A DNA stretch of 64,000 nt from Tretioscincus oriximinensis (GCA_022410635.1 JAJVDF010000029.1:938248-1002247), one strand, 5' to 3'; numbered from the stretch's first letter, positions 1 to 10,371 are shown. Numbers and translations are program-made. The notes: a model not told the origin generated them from the letters alone.

Positions 1-208
1 TGTGAGTTTTCTAAGGTAGAAAATGTCAAAAGAAAACATCTTGCCACTTTGCTGATGTGATCTCTTACTTAGAAAATCGATTAAAGCTGGGTTAAAATTT
101 AGCTGTGACAAAAGATTTTGTTTTTTAACAGGAACAATCATATATATAAGGAACCAGTAATCCTTTATTTCAGCTATGCTGGCAAATTTCCCCAACAATT
201 TTGGGATA

Positions 209-1403
209 TAGGAACATAAGAACATAAGAAGAGCCATACTGAATCAGATCAGAGCACCTGGGCAGTCCGAACAGAGGAAAGCAAAACATTCATCTGTTCA
301 TGACTCCCTGCAAATGGTATTTCAGGAGTCCTGCCTGTTGCTCCATCCCGGAGGCAACATCCAGACATCCATCCTAGTACCCATTTATACCCTTGGTGTC
401 CATAAACCAGTCTAGTCCTGTCTTGAAACTATCCAAGCTGTTAGCTACCACTACCTCTTCAGGAAGTAAATTCCACAGGTCGATGACCCTCTGGGTGAAA
501 AATACTTTCCTTTGTCTGTTCTCACTTTTCTACCCAACAGTTTTAAGGAGTGCCCTCTGGTCCTTGTGTTGTGTGCATTTTGTACACTTCAATCGGATCA
601 CCACTCAAACGTCGCCTTTCGAGGCTGAAGAGGCCCAGACGTTACAGCCTGACTTCATAAGGGAGGTACTCCAGACCCTTGGTCATTTTTGTTGCCCTTT
701 TCTGCACCTTCTCTAGTTCCACAATATTCTTCTTGAGATGTGGTGACCAGAACTGAACTCAGTATTCCAAATGTGGCCTCACCACAGATTTATAAAGAGG
801 CAAAACAACATTTGCTGACTTGTTTTCGATTCCTTTCCTAATTATCCCCAACATGGAATTTGCTTTTTTTGCTGATGATGCACACTGGGTTGACATTTTC
901 ATTGAATTGTCCACCAACACCCCAAGATCCTTTTCTTGCTCAGTCACAGAAAGCTTGGTTCCCATCAGGTGGTAGGAGTAGTTGGGGTTCTTTGCACCAA
1001 TATGCATGACCTTGCACTTGCTTAAATTGAAGTGCATTTGCCACTTTGATGCCCACTCACCCAATTTCAATAGATCACTCTGGAGTGTCTTGCAATCATT
1101 TTCAGTTTTCACTACCCTGAACAGTTTAGTGTCGTCAGCAAACTTGGCTACTTCACTATTTATGGCATCCAGGTAGTTTATGAATATATTGAAAAGCAAA
1201 GGTCCCAGTACAGACCCCTGGGGTACCCCACTTCTTACCTCATTCCACTCAGAGAACTGCCCATTTAATACTACCCTCTGTTTTCTATCTTTTAGCCAGT
1301 TTCCAATCCAGGACAAAGTTTGTCCTCTTATACCATGAGTGTGGAGCTTTTTTGTTTCGATATATTGTTTCGATATATCATAACTATGTTTGAAATGCAA
1401 CAA
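209..1403 (-). mobile_element. CR1 LINE, 5'-truncated copy (RT C-terminal half plus 3' end)
   Basis: On the minus strand a 214-codon frame (1403-759) encodes the C-terminal half of a CR1-type reverse transcriptase. It contains SGVPQGSVLGPLLFNIFIN followed by the catalytic-site motif FADDTKL. Reading continues with frameshifts through 716-393, where translated pieces match the usual CR1 ORF2 tail (FTQRV-NLWNSLP-type text). The element ends near 209 in the reversed form of the CR1 3' signature TTCTTATGTTCTTATGTTC. The 5' end is lost near 1365-1403. The element is non-functional: no endonuclease domain and broken frames. Family knowledge: CR1 is the dominant non-LTR retrotransposon of reptiles and birds. 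Confidence 0.9.
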
Positions 1404-1405
1404 AT

Positions 1406-1668
1406 ATATTTACTTATTTGTACTTACATCCCGCCCTATATCCAAAGGTCTCAGGGCTGCCAACCATAAGGTGGTGCATGTATCTTTTGTCGCTTTCTCC
1501 ACAACAGACACCCTGTGAAGTAGGTGGGGCTTAAAGAGTTATAAAGAACTGTGACTGGCCCAAGGTCACCCAGCTGGCTTTCATGGAGGAATGGGGAATC
1601 GAACCGGGAGACTACCAAATGCGAGTCCAACTCTCTAACCACTACAACCAAACTGGCATTCCCAATAT
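1406..1668 (-). mobile_element. tRNA-derived SINE (family A)
   Basis: On the minus strand the head carries a Pol III box A (TAGTGGTTAGAG, reverse of 1633-1644) and box B (GGTTCGATTCC, reverse of 1595-1605). A body with the 'TGGGCCAGTCACAG' style motif follows, then a tail reading CTTTGGATATAGGGCGGGAT. The same tail recurs at 3604-3660, 24780, 25500, 25700, 37380 and 51620. It directly abuts the CR1 copy. The exact family name is not certain from sequence alone. Confidence 0.7.
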
Positions 1669-2390
1669 ACTTCCGGGAGAATTGTAGATTTTAATCCACA
1701 TCTGAAGGCAACATAAAATTGTTCTTGGCAATGTTTGCCAATGTAGGTATTGTTTTTTAATCTCCAGTAGCAGCAATGAAGCAGAATTATTAATTTAACA
1801 ATCCGCTGTCCCATTCTTTTCATTAGAAGCTTTTAGCAAGTCAGGCTGCATAGTTATACATATCACATAGTAAGCAGTTTCTCAATAAATTAAACGAATC
1901 CATCTGCACTCAAGAAAACAAATGAGTTTTGCTCACCATTAATATTATTTCAGAACAGTTTGACATGTACAAAATTGGCTGAAGCGGATAAAATGTGTGG
2001 CCAGCAGAGTGAGAGAACAGCAGTGTCCTAAATGATTGGCCTAAACTACTGGATGAAGTTGTATGCAAAAATGAATAAAAGACTTCCTTAAGCTTTTATT
2101 CACTAGCATTGTCACAGGGATAAATCAGCCCAAGAATTTGAATGAATCCGTTATTATCTGGCAAAGTTTAAAAGATCAGGAAATTCTGTTGAAGTTATGT
2201 ACATGAAATTTCTAATGCTTGTACTCAGTTTCGTTTTAGAGTTAGGATAACATTTCTCTATAACTTGCCAAGAAAAAANCCAGTGGCAAGGAGGGTAAAA
2301 TCCAGTGGCAAGGAGCGTACAAGATTTGGAAGGATGCTAAACTGGGTCCTTTCCACCATTACCCACCTTTTAATGNATTTTTAAAGTCTT
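1669..2390. other. Intergenic stretch, no gene seen
   Basis: AT-rich sequence with no recognisable coding potential. A short imperfect tandem duplication sits at about 2280-2320 (CCAGTGGCAAGGAG twice, 22 bp apart). Single ambiguous bases occur at 2279 and 2375. Confidence 0.5.
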
Positions 2391-2567
2391 AGGCTGCATC
2401 CACACAGAGCCTTATCTTGGGCTGTCCCTGGGAATAGGAGCCTGCCAACCACATGCTAGTGTAGACTATGTGAGGTCCCAAATGGGGCCTGCCATAGTCT
2501 ATACTGGCATGTGGATAGCCAAGCTCTGTCCCGAGATGTGACCCAGTATCGGGCTCTGTGTGGATCA
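2391..2567. mobile_element. Palindromic MITE, TIR GGCTGCATCCACACAG
   Basis: The ends are inverted repeats: AGGCTGCATCCACACAGAGC at 2391 and its near-complement GGGCTCTGTGTGGATCAG at 2551-2568. The interior is also self-complementary (CACATGC...GTAGACTA against TAGTCTA...GCATGTG). A diverged relative lies at 45366-45546. There is no coding capacity. The class is not certain; it is a non-autonomous DNA transposon by structure. Confidence 0.6.
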
Positions 2568-3603
2568 GAAAAAGCCTTCCCTACACATTTTGTCATCTCT
2601 GACCCGATGTGCTGGAAGAGGAGAGTTTAGGATTTCCAGATAAAATTGGGTACAGAGTTTTGGACCTTTGATGGGTGCGAAAGAGTGATTTTCTCCCCAG
2701 ATGTTACAGGCATTAGGAGCTGCATCTGGAGAAAAATCCTCTCTTCTAAAGCCATTTAAGGTCCAAAGCTCTATCCTGGATTTTATATGGGAATCCTAGG
2801 CTCAATCCAGCATGGTTCCTTATGTATGTTCTTATCATAAGAACATCCAGTTGGCCACATAAAGGTGATAATGTGGCCAAGGTAACCATCTTCAGAAAGA
2901 GCAGCTGCTTGTGAAATCACTTGGAAATGTAATTTGACAAAACAAGGTAATTAGGGACAATGGGGAAAGTAAATCACATAAGAGAGAGACCAGCTGAAAG
3001 GACCTTTGGTCCTTTTAGCTGGTCAGTTTCTGTGGCATTCTCAGTCCATTAATGTCCCCAGCACATAAGGCTAATAATGTATTAAGCACACACTCGTACT
3101 ACACTCGCTATGCACCTACACCTGAAATCATCTTTCTCTGTATCATACTGGAGATCCTTAGTGAAAATGTGTGAAATGGGGGCATAGTAATTGCCATTTT
3201 TTCTAATAAATTGTTTGTTCTCTGTGTGCATTGCTGCTCTTTCTCTTTATTCTTTCATCTGTCTTACTATATCCATACTGGGATGCGGAAAACACATCTT
3301 CCACATCTTGTGCCCTCTGTCTATACATCCCAGTGTTCAGTAGCTGTTGAGTTTCTGCTGTTTAATAGGAAGCCAGGGTCTGTTAAATCCCCCTCCTCAA
3401 TCCACCTTCAGACTTTTTCCTTTTTGTGACGTGAGCTGAATACCTATCAGAGTATCCTGGAGCCTCCTAACCTTCATGTGAGGCNGTAGGGTTGACTTGT
3501 GTAAACACAGCCTCTCTAGTTCAGAGTTGCCCAAAAAAACCTGGAACAGGAGTTTTGTAGCTTTAAAGGATGAGGAAAAGAGGATTTTTTAAAACTAGAT
3601 TTG
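2568..3603. other. Intergenic stretch, no gene seen
   Basis: I see no recognisable gene or mobile-element terminus. One ambiguous base is at 3485. Small ORFs here show no family resemblance. Confidence 0.4.
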
Positions 3604-4070
3604 TTTACTTATTTACACTTATATCCCGCCCCATACCCAAAGGTCTCAGGGCTGCAGGCATTTGGTTTTTGTATAACACAACTTTAGTTTGAACTTCATA
3701 ATATATTAAAAACACCACAGCAGCCCATTCTGAAGTCCAGTTTCACTCAATGAGCTGAACCCTCCTCCCAGAAAATTAGAGCCAAGTGGCCAATGGGCCA
3801 CAGTCCCAGGTGAGTTTTTAAACCGTCCTTAGTGTATTGTGTGTGTGTTAAACAAGTGCGACTTCAAAGAGTTTCAGAATGAATACTGGTGATGATTGAC
3901 ACATCATGAGGGGGAGACTATTCCATAGTTTGGGGGCACCACTAAGAAGGCCCTGCACTGGGTTCCCAGTAGTCCCTTCGCTGCTGAGAGGAACGGCCTC
4001 CTCTGCCGATCTTAAGGCATGAGTTCTTTGGCCAAGTTCTTCAGAGCCTTATAAGTTAACACCACTATTC
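3604..4070. mobile_element. L2-like LINE 3'-end relic with SINE-type tail
   Basis: This starts with the reversed tail motif (TATCCCGCCCCATACCCAAAGG). It continues with text typical of reptile L2-like LINE 3' regions, such as 'CCATAGTTTGGGGGCACCACTAAGAAGGCCCTG' (quoted in parts: GGGGGCACCACTAAGAAGG). A related fragment is at 58530-58800. Family assignment is by recognition only. Confidence 0.45.
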
Positions 4071-4162
4071 TGTTTCTCTAGGCTGACCAGATGACCCCTT
4101 TTGGGGGGTTGGGGTGGGGGTGGAAACTGGTTTTGGGGTGCCTCCCCGGTTTTTGCTGAGGA

Positions 4163-4538
4163 NNNNNNNNNNNNNNNNNNNNNNNNNNNNNNNNNNNNNN
4201 NNNNNNNNNNNNNNNNNNNNNNNNNNNNNNNNNNNNNNNNNNNNNNNNNNNNNNNNNNNNNNNNNNNNNNNNNNNNNNNNNNNNNNNNNNNNNNNNNNNN
4301 NNNNNNNNNNNNNNNNNNNNNNNNNNNNNNNNNNNNNNNNNNNNNNNNNNNNNNNNNNNNNNNNNNNNNNNNNNNNNNNNNNNNNNNNNNNNNNNNNNNN
4401 NNNNNNNNNNNNNNNNNNNNNNNNNNNNNNNNNNNNNNNNNNNNNNNNNNNNNNNNNNNNNNNNNNNNNNNNNNNNNNNNNNNNNNNNNNNNNNNNNNNN
4501 NNNNNNNNNNNNNNNNNNNNNNNNNNNNNNNNNNNNNN
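4163..4538. other. Assembly gap (376 N)
   Basis: A run of N of uncertain true length. It sits between a TIR and a trinucleotide repeat, a context that commonly defeats short-read assembly. Confidence 0.99.

Positions 4539-4627
<89 letters not shown>
4539..4627. repeat. (TTA)n microsatellite
   Basis: An uninterrupted TTA trinucleotide repeat of about 30 units flanks the gap, so the true array may be longer. It creates the artificial poly-Ile, poly-Leu and poly-Tyr reading frames in this area. Confidence 0.97.
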
Positions 4628-4825
4628 TTCTCAGCAAAACCGGGAGGCACCCCAAAACTGGGTTTCCACCCCCTCAGCCCCCCAAAAAAGGGGTCACCTG
4701 GTCAGCCTACTTCCACTTTGCCAAACCCAATGATCTCCAGTCCTTTGTCTATTCCTATCACATAACCAAGTGTAAGCAAGATTCTTTCTGCACTGCATCT
4801 TATTCCGGGATACACCTTGAAATAA

Positions 4826-5340
4826 AAGGAGCTGGAGGAGAACTGGCCCAGCGCCAGCCAGCCAGCCCGGGCAAAGCCCGCGAGCGTCCGCCCCACCCGC
4901 CGGAGAGGCCGGGCCAGCGGGGCCGGGGAGGGAAGGAGCCGCGGCGGACGACGGAGAGGGCGAAGGAGGCGCCGGCGTCCTTCCTTCCGGTGTGTGGCGG
5001 CGGGGCTGAGGCCGCCATGGAACGGAGACTTGCTGAGTTCCGCGCCTCCCGCCGTGAGGAAGCCGCTCGCTCGGCCAAACCCTCAGGAAAGCCGGCGGCT
5101 CCGCCTGACGCGCCGAGGGAGCAGGCCCAGGCGCCGCCGCTCGTGGAGGTGACGTGGCTGGCGCGTCCCCTTGCCCCTCTCTCGCCCCCAAGGGAGCCCC
5201 AGCAGCCCCTTCCTCTGCAGGCGGGCGGGCGGGCGGGCGGGCCTCGGGGAAGGCGCCCAGGCGGGCCCCAAGGGGCTACTTGCGAGCAGGCAGGGGCCCT
5301 GGCCTGAAGCCCGGAGTCCAGGTGGATGGAGGGAAGGGAG
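4826..5340 (+). promoter_or_regulatory. SAYSD1: CpG-island promoter of SAYSD1
   Basis: A sharp GC- and CpG-rich block stands in an AT-rich neighbourhood and surrounds the SAYSD1 start codon. It contains GC-box-like CCGCCCC sequence (about 4889) and no obvious TATA box, consistent with a housekeeping-type dispersed promoter. A (GGGC)n run lies just downstream in the intron (about 5221-5240). The transcription start cannot be fixed from sequence alone. Confidence 0.75.
5017..5148 (+). CDS. SAYSD1: SAYSD1 coding exon 1
   Basis: 44 codons, from ATG at 5017 to GAG at 5146-5148, followed by donor GTGACG. The exon ends in phase 0. The second half is Pro/Ala-rich and low in complexity, which agrees with the poorly conserved linker of this family. 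Confidence 0.9.
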
Positions 5341-8300
5341 GGAAGGAGGAAGCGTGGCCACCCGCTTTTTCAGGCATTTCTTTGCCAATTGTACAGTCTA
5401 ACCACAGCCAAGCTGGCTTGGGTTATCAGAATAAGGCAGGCGGGATTGGGGCATCTTTAATTAGATGTGTCAAAGAAGACATTGCAGCAGATGCTGCTGG
5501 CTCTATTTGGTGCACCTGTTGGTTGTTTTTTTCTTCTTTGACACATCCTTTTTTTGGNACGGATAGCTCAGTCGCTTAGGAATTTGCCTCTCGCCTAGGA
5601 GATCAGGTTTCGAAGCCCTGTGTGGGACGTGGGGAGGGGTGAGCACCTTCCACTAGCCTGTAGCTCAGGCCAACCCAGCTATTCGAAAGCATGAATTGCA
5701 AGAAATTGCAACTGACTGCAAGTAGATACATAGGAACCACCATAGCCTGGTGGGGAAGATAGAATGGAAGCTTTCGGGCAAAATATATCCTTGTAAGCCG
5801 CTTTGAGTCCCTTTGAAAGGTGAGAAAAGCGGGGTATAAGAACCAAGTTCTTCTTCTTCTTAACACACAGCCTGACATATAGGTGTCAGGGTGACTAATG
5901 AGGAAAAGTGAACTGAATTGAATTTGGAGTCAGCCGTTCACCTTTGAATCTCCTGTCTGGAGCATGAAATGATACTCAAGGCCTTTGTGCACCTGGCTTT
6001 ATTTTGGGATGTATCCCAGAATGCCATCCGCATTCAGCGTTGTCTAAGGGAGACTTCAGCCTTCAGTGGCAGTGAGACTACCTTAAGAACAATTTATTCT
6101 TTAACTCTCATCTACTTTCTTCTTAGACACACATCTTCTGGTTCTTTTGCCATAAGGTGATGAGGAAATTGAATTTTTTGCTAAGATCTTCATGTTTGTG
6201 GTTCCCCAGTTCTCGTGAGATTTTAGAGGGAAATTAATGACTTTTCAAAAGCAATGTCCTACACAGGAGTAGTTTATTATGTGTTTTTATCATCACTTCT
6301 GTTTTGCTTTTTTACGTTATTTTTAGCTTGGCATTTGTTGTTAGGTGCTATTGAGCTAGAACTGACTTCTGATTTAGTGAATGGACCTATGTACAGTTTT
6401 ATTGGCAAAGATGTATAAGCAATTTGCAGTTGCTCTTTTCTGGGGAGAGAATAGGAATGGAATCAATGTAAATAAATAACAAATAAATAAATCAGCAACC
6501 ATCCTCGTTTTTAAGCAGTTTGAGTTATAGTAGTTGTTAATCATTTTTAAGTAATGAAGAGCTGATGATTAATTTCTCATTTTTACTTATTTTAAACATA
6601 AGGCCATCATCAACTGTAGGGTCTTAATTTCAGAGAAATAGCCGTGTTAGTCTAGCAGAAAGTCCAGCAAAGGAGCTAGCAGCACTTTGAGACTAACTAG
6701 AGAAAAGTGGTTGGCATAAGCTTTCGTAGAAGAAGGAGACCTGTCTACGAAAGCTTATGCCAACCACTTTTCTCAAGTTAGTCTCAAAGTGCTGCTAGCT
6801 CCTTTGCTGGACTGTAGGGTCTTAAGAATTGGGTTTTGAGCCTGTAGGAGATGGAACGAAGCTCTTGCAATACTATAGGATATCGTTGTTGTATACTACA
6901 TTTCTTGAACACGTCATTGCTTTCCTGATCTGCTGCAGTACTGGAAAATATAATCAACACTTCAAGTATCTTCTAGGCTCACCATGGACCAGAAGTTCCT
7001 CTAATGTCCCAAAGCCCACTAGAGAGCCGTGTCATAAGACCATAAGAGGATACCTACTGGATCAGGTCACAACCTATCTAGCTCAGCATTCTGTATTATA
7101 TAATGGTTTGGGGCCATTCTCAAGCGGAATACAAAGGCAAAAACCTCACCTGTTCTCAGTTTTTTGAATTGGCATTTAGAGACAATCTGCCTGTTCAATG
7201 TACCTAATCTGAACAGTAAAGTAAGATATGTTCCTCTTTATTCTGGATCCTAGAACAGAATACTAATGTACTAAACTTCAAGCTGAAACAGAACTTTGTA
7301 CAGTTTATAGCCAGTAGTCTTTTGTATTTTAAGAAGTTGCACACCACTTTGAAAAGGACTACTTGTCTCTAATTAGCTGTGCCAGCATATTTGAATACAG
7401 TGGTACCTCGGTTCTCGAACAGAATTCGTTCCGGGAGGACGGTCGAGAACCAAATTGTTCGAGAACCGAAGCAAGGCGCGCCTGGCCGAAAAAACGCACA
7501 CTGATGACGCAAGCAAGGCGCGCCNGGCCGAAAAAACGCACACTGATGACACAAGCAAGGCGCGCCNGGCCGAAAGAACGCCGAAGGAAGTTCGAGTTCC
7601 AAATATGTGTTCGGATTCCAGGACAAAAGTTTCTGGAATCGCCTGGTCGAACACCGATTTGTTCGAAATTCAAGGCGTTCGAGAACCGAGGTACCACTGT
7701 ACTTGATGCTACATTTCTGAGACAATTCAGCAATTGCAAAAGTAATGTATATGTCAGGCATGTATGTTTAGGAGGCAAATGTATATAGAAATTGACCAGC
7801 TCCTGGAAATGTATATGGACTGTGTAAAAACCACAGGGTAGCTAGCATGTATGGAGATAACTTCTTAAATGAGCTTCTTTCCTCCACGTTCACATTGCTG
7901 AACAATTCAAGTATACATTTATGTAAGCAATCTGGAGAATGTACACATTCTTAAGTGTTTTGGATTGTATTACATCCATTGCTTGAGACTTTTTTCATTT
8001 GTGATCAGGTGACCTAAATAAAAAGCAAATCTCCAATTGAGACTAATATCCTTTTGAATCCTTATCTGCCTTAGTATTGGGCTGGAAAACTTACAAATAA
8101 TCATGTTGTTATGGAATAGTTATAAAGTGAAAAGGAGAGATCTAGGTTGACGTTTTTCTAATAAAATATTTTTGCTGATAGTTCTGTAGGAAGATTTGAG
8201 GTGCCAAACTTTATAAACCCGCTAGTTGTTAAGTTCGCAAATGCGGGCATGAGTTACCTGCATGGGTAGTCTGTTCAGGCATTGGTGACCTTGAGAAGAT

Positions 8301-9009
8301 AGGGCTGGCAATGTGGGCTTTTTCCTGGCCTACAGTTGCTTGAGTCGAGCAGCATGGGCCTCTGGTGGGTCTCTGGGGCAGGCAGCATCAGCCTGCGGTC
8401 ATGCCAATGGCAAGTTTAATGGCAATTAGCTAATTGATGCATCTTGAATGGGCAATGGTGGCTCATGGCTGTGCTGAACATTGATTGTGTTCCCTCATCT
8501 CTTAGAAAGCTGATTGCCATAACACGTTTTATTAATATAGATATGTAGCATTCCTTACATTGCTTACCTTAATCTTAATGAAAATGGTAGAAAATAGGTT
8601 TATTCTTTTGGTTTTTTCAATTTTCCCATGTCCGTTTTATGAATAACACACAGTTTTTGGTCTTATTTTCCAGGAATCCATTCAAAGTCCAGAAACAGTC
8701 ACGGCCCATGATGTTACATCCTCTTTGCCATGGTGGACCCAGCATTTAATTAAGAATGTGATATTTCTTAAATTCCTCCTTTGGTTGGTCTTACTGGGAC
8801 TTTTTGTGGAACTGGAGTTTGGGTTGCCGTATTTCGTCCTGTCTATGTTTTATTGGCTCTATTTAGGGCTTCGTGGGCCTGGAGAAAAACAATCTGGAGA
8901 AAAAAGTGCTTATTCTGTCTTTAACCCAGGCTGTGAAGCTATTCAAGGAACACTTACAGCAGAACAGTTTGAGAGAGAACTGTATTATCGGCCTTTGAGC
9001 CAGAGTTGA
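5017..9009 (+). CDS. SAYSD1: SAYSD1, SAYSVFN motif domain-containing protein (two-exon gene span)
   Basis: The joined CDS is 5017-5148 plus 8674-9009, giving 155 aa. The start lies in a near-perfect Kozak context (GCCGCCATGG). The N-terminus MERRLAEFRASRREEA matches the family's charged N-terminus. Exon 2 carries two adjoining hydrophobic segments (protein residues about 74-88 and 93-109). Next come the diagnostic EKSAYSVFNPGCEAIQGTL and the tail TAEQFEREL. As I recall, the human protein is 183 aa, so the linker between the N-terminus and the membrane region is shorter here. Known role: an ER-membrane protein reported to bind the Sec61 translocon and UFMylated ribosomes and to help clear stalled translocation products. 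The gene is convergent with GLP1R, as in human. Identification is firm from the motif; the function is transferred from the family. Confidence 0.95.
5556..5862 (+). mobile_element. tRNA-derived SINE (family B), near full length
   Basis: The head looks like a tRNA, with box A (ATAGCTCAGTCGC) and a box B-like GTTTCGAAGCCC. The body is 'ATTGCAAGAAATTGCAACTG', then GTAAGCCGCTTTGAGTCCC, and it ends in a (TTC)n tail. Other copies are at 15954-16138 (-), 21589-21790 (-), 58229-58525 (+), 61938-62230 (-) and 62258-62341 (-). This resembles the squamate Sauria-SINE type, but the family name is an inference. Confidence 0.75.
6628..6811. mobile_element. Fold-back retroinsertion with 14-bp target duplication
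   Basis: The arms 6662-6730 and 6744-6812 are nearly perfect 69-bp inverted repeats around a 13-bp spacer. The insert is bounded by a perfect 14-bp direct repeat, CTGTAGGGTCTTAA, at 6614-6627 and 6812-6825. That duplication length points to target-primed reverse transcription rather than a cut-and-paste transposon. The one-armed form of this repeat (…GACTAACACGGCTATTTCTCTG) is common in reptiles, so the extra arm looks like a twin-priming inversion. Relatives are at 34045-34140 and 63087-63232. Confidence 0.8.
7028..7210 (-). mobile_element. CR1 LINE 3'-end fragment (diverged)
   Basis: The sequence reads in reverse as a CR1-like 3' end: 'ATAAGACCATAAGAGGATACC', then CTGGATCAGGTCA, CTAGCTCAGCATTCTG. 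The head-ward part 'TTTTGAATTGGCATTTAGAGAC' resembles the relic at 47690-48090. It is non-coding. Confidence 0.55.
7398..7699. mobile_element. TA-flanked Tc1/mariner-type (Tigger-like) MITE with internal minisatellite
   Basis: The terminal inverted repeats CAGTGGTACCTCGGTTCTCG and CGAGAACCGAGGTACCACTG are flanked by TA on both sides (7396-7397, 7700-7701). That is the target signature of the Tc1/mariner superfamily. The interior carries a 42-bp tandem unit starting at 7469, 7511 and 7553 (AAGCAAGGCGCGCCNGGCCG...). Ambiguous bases fall at the same unit position in copies 2 and 3. No transposase is present. Confidence 0.85.
8674..9009 (+). CDS. SAYSD1: SAYSD1 coding exon 2 (SAYSvFN domain)
   Basis: The acceptor AG is at 8672-8673 and the exon starts in phase 0 (GAA TCC ATT). 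It has 111 codons plus TGA at 9007-9009. The segment FLLWLVLLGLFVELEFGL and the following FVLSMFYWLYLGL form the membrane hairpin. The SAYSVFN signature follows. The frame starting TTG CCA TGG TGG at 8725 is internal to this exon and not a start codon. Confidence 0.95.
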   Translation, partial: ESIQSPETVTAHDVTSSLPWWTQHLIKNVIFLKFLLWLVLLGLFVELEFGLPYFVLSMFYWLYLGLRGPGEKQSGEKSAYSVFNPGCEAIQGTLTAEQFERELYYRPLSQS

Positions 9010-9764
9010 CTGTCCCTATCTAGTATTATATCTCCACATAAGTTATTGGACAATTCGCACTTTAATTGTTAATTTAAAACAAAAGATTTCTTGTGAGCTT
9101 TCTCCTTGGTTATGGAAATATTTCAATTTTATTAAAGATCAAGCTACAGTGCCTTGTTCATATATTTGTATTTGTAAGAAAATAGGGAATAGAAGGTTTG
9201 TATAAATGTAGACCAAAGCATCTATATTTCTAAATGGGAGACTTTTATAAATAAATGAATCAAGGCCCAGTTACCAAAGTTTGGGTCAAAATCTGCACAA
9301 ATACATCTTGTGCTCCCAGTGCTGTCTGTTTTTCTCAGGTAGGTGGTTTGTGATGAGAACTGAAGTTTATAAGGTCTTTTCAGAAGTAAGTGTTGTTAAC
9401 AAAGGTAAGGCGTAACCACTTCCTTACGCTAAATTCAATCCACTCAAAGGCACTATTACCGATACCTTTTTTACAGGGATGTGTTAGGGCCTATGCATCC
9501 AAACAGTTTCTTGGCAAAGATATGATTGTGGTCTTTCGTGCATTTTTTATGGGAAAGACATGGAAGATTTACACTTGCACCCTTTTGTTAGCGGGTGTTA
9601 CTCTGCTTTTCAGCTGCAGTCAGTTCTGTACATACACCACTGTTTTCAAATGGAAGTGCAGCCCGTTTTTAAATACCCTTTTTCAAAAAATAAATACAAT
9701 ATTGCATATTGAAATAATATGTACTGGGTTTTCTAGAGGAACTACATCATCAGGACCACTCTGA
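9010..9764 (+). other. SAYSD1: SAYSD1 3' UTR (extent inferred)
   Basis: AT-rich sequence after the stop codon. Candidate polyadenylation signals AATAAA are at 9250-9255 and 9689-9694. Which one is used cannot be told from sequence. A 124-codon frame inside this stretch has no recognisable features and is treated as chance. Confidence 0.6.
9250..9255 (+). other. SAYSD1: Candidate poly(A) signal of SAYSD1
   Basis: The canonical AATAAA lies 240 bp past the stop codon. A second candidate is at 9689-9694. Confidence 0.5.
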
Positions 9765-10371
9765 AAGATTGCTTCTACATCTGTTTAAAATCACTTTTGT
9801 GTATGAAGTTTGTAATTCCCATGTCGTCTCATACAAAGTTGTTTAAATACAAGGACTCTTGCATAGCAGAAACCTGTACTATAAAATTATACTCTTAGGT
9901 TTGTCTTACATAGTGGTATTCCTGTATTTTTGTGGCAACTTAAAATTGCTGGAAAACCCACAATTAGATTCTTGGTTTCTCAGAAGAAATTCTTCGTTTC
10001 TCAGAAGATGGAATCTTTTAACTAAGGTGTTTCAAATTTAAGGGCCAAAGATTTGAAAGGAAGCCATGACATCTGGGAACAAAACATATTGAGATAAAAC
10101 ACTACTTTTAGGTTTCCCTAATGTTGTTTAACAGCTATCTTCTATTTAAAGCTAGTGCTACATTATGAGCATTTTGCAGCTACATATCCTTCATTTGTGT
10201 AAACCCCATTGCAAACTAAGGATCTCTTGCAGAACCATACAATCTCTGCAGGATAGAATTGTGTTGTCAGTTGGCATCATGAAAGGAGAGCTGTAGATTC
10301 AGCTGTTCTGGAAGCCTACTCTCTGGTTGAAGCCCATGGCCACCTGTAGGTTACAGTACTACAATATCCAC
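9765..10371. other. Intergenic stretch, no gene seen
   Basis: AT-rich sequence between SAYSD1 and GLP1R. An 18-bp imperfect duplication (TTCTCAGAAGAAATTCTTCG / TTTCTCAGAAGATGG) occurs near 9975-10010. I see nothing else. Confidence 0.4.

Larger units (their letters stand above)
4079..4709. mobile_element. hAT-like MITE with long TIRs, interrupted by a gap
   Basis: The left end TAGGCTGACCAGATGACCCC and the reverse complement of the right end (TAGGCTGACCAGGTGACCCC) match over about 80 bp, including a C-rich inner part. The interior holds an assembly gap (4163-4538) and a pure TTA repeat. A sibling with the same GCTGACCAGATT terminus lies at 27682-28071. No clear 8-bp target duplication is visible here, so the insertion is probably old. 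Confidence 0.65.
5149..8673 (+). other. SAYSD1 intron 1
   Basis: A 3.5-kb intron, donor GTGACG and acceptor TTATTTTCCAG. It contains a SINE (5556-5862), a fold-back retroinsertion (6628-6811), a CR1 fragment (7028-7210) and a TA-flanked MITE (7398-7699). The remaining sequence shows no gene. Confidence 0.85.

Noticed and set aside
4078..4733. Long ORFs across the N gap (poly-Ile, poly-Leu, poly-Tyr)
   Set aside because: They are artefacts of N characters and the TTA repeat.
5556..5630. tRNA gene at the SINE head (also at 58229 and at 1595-1644)
   Set aside because: Box A and B are present but the cloverleaf is not complete and the sequence continues into a SINE body. These are SINE promoters.
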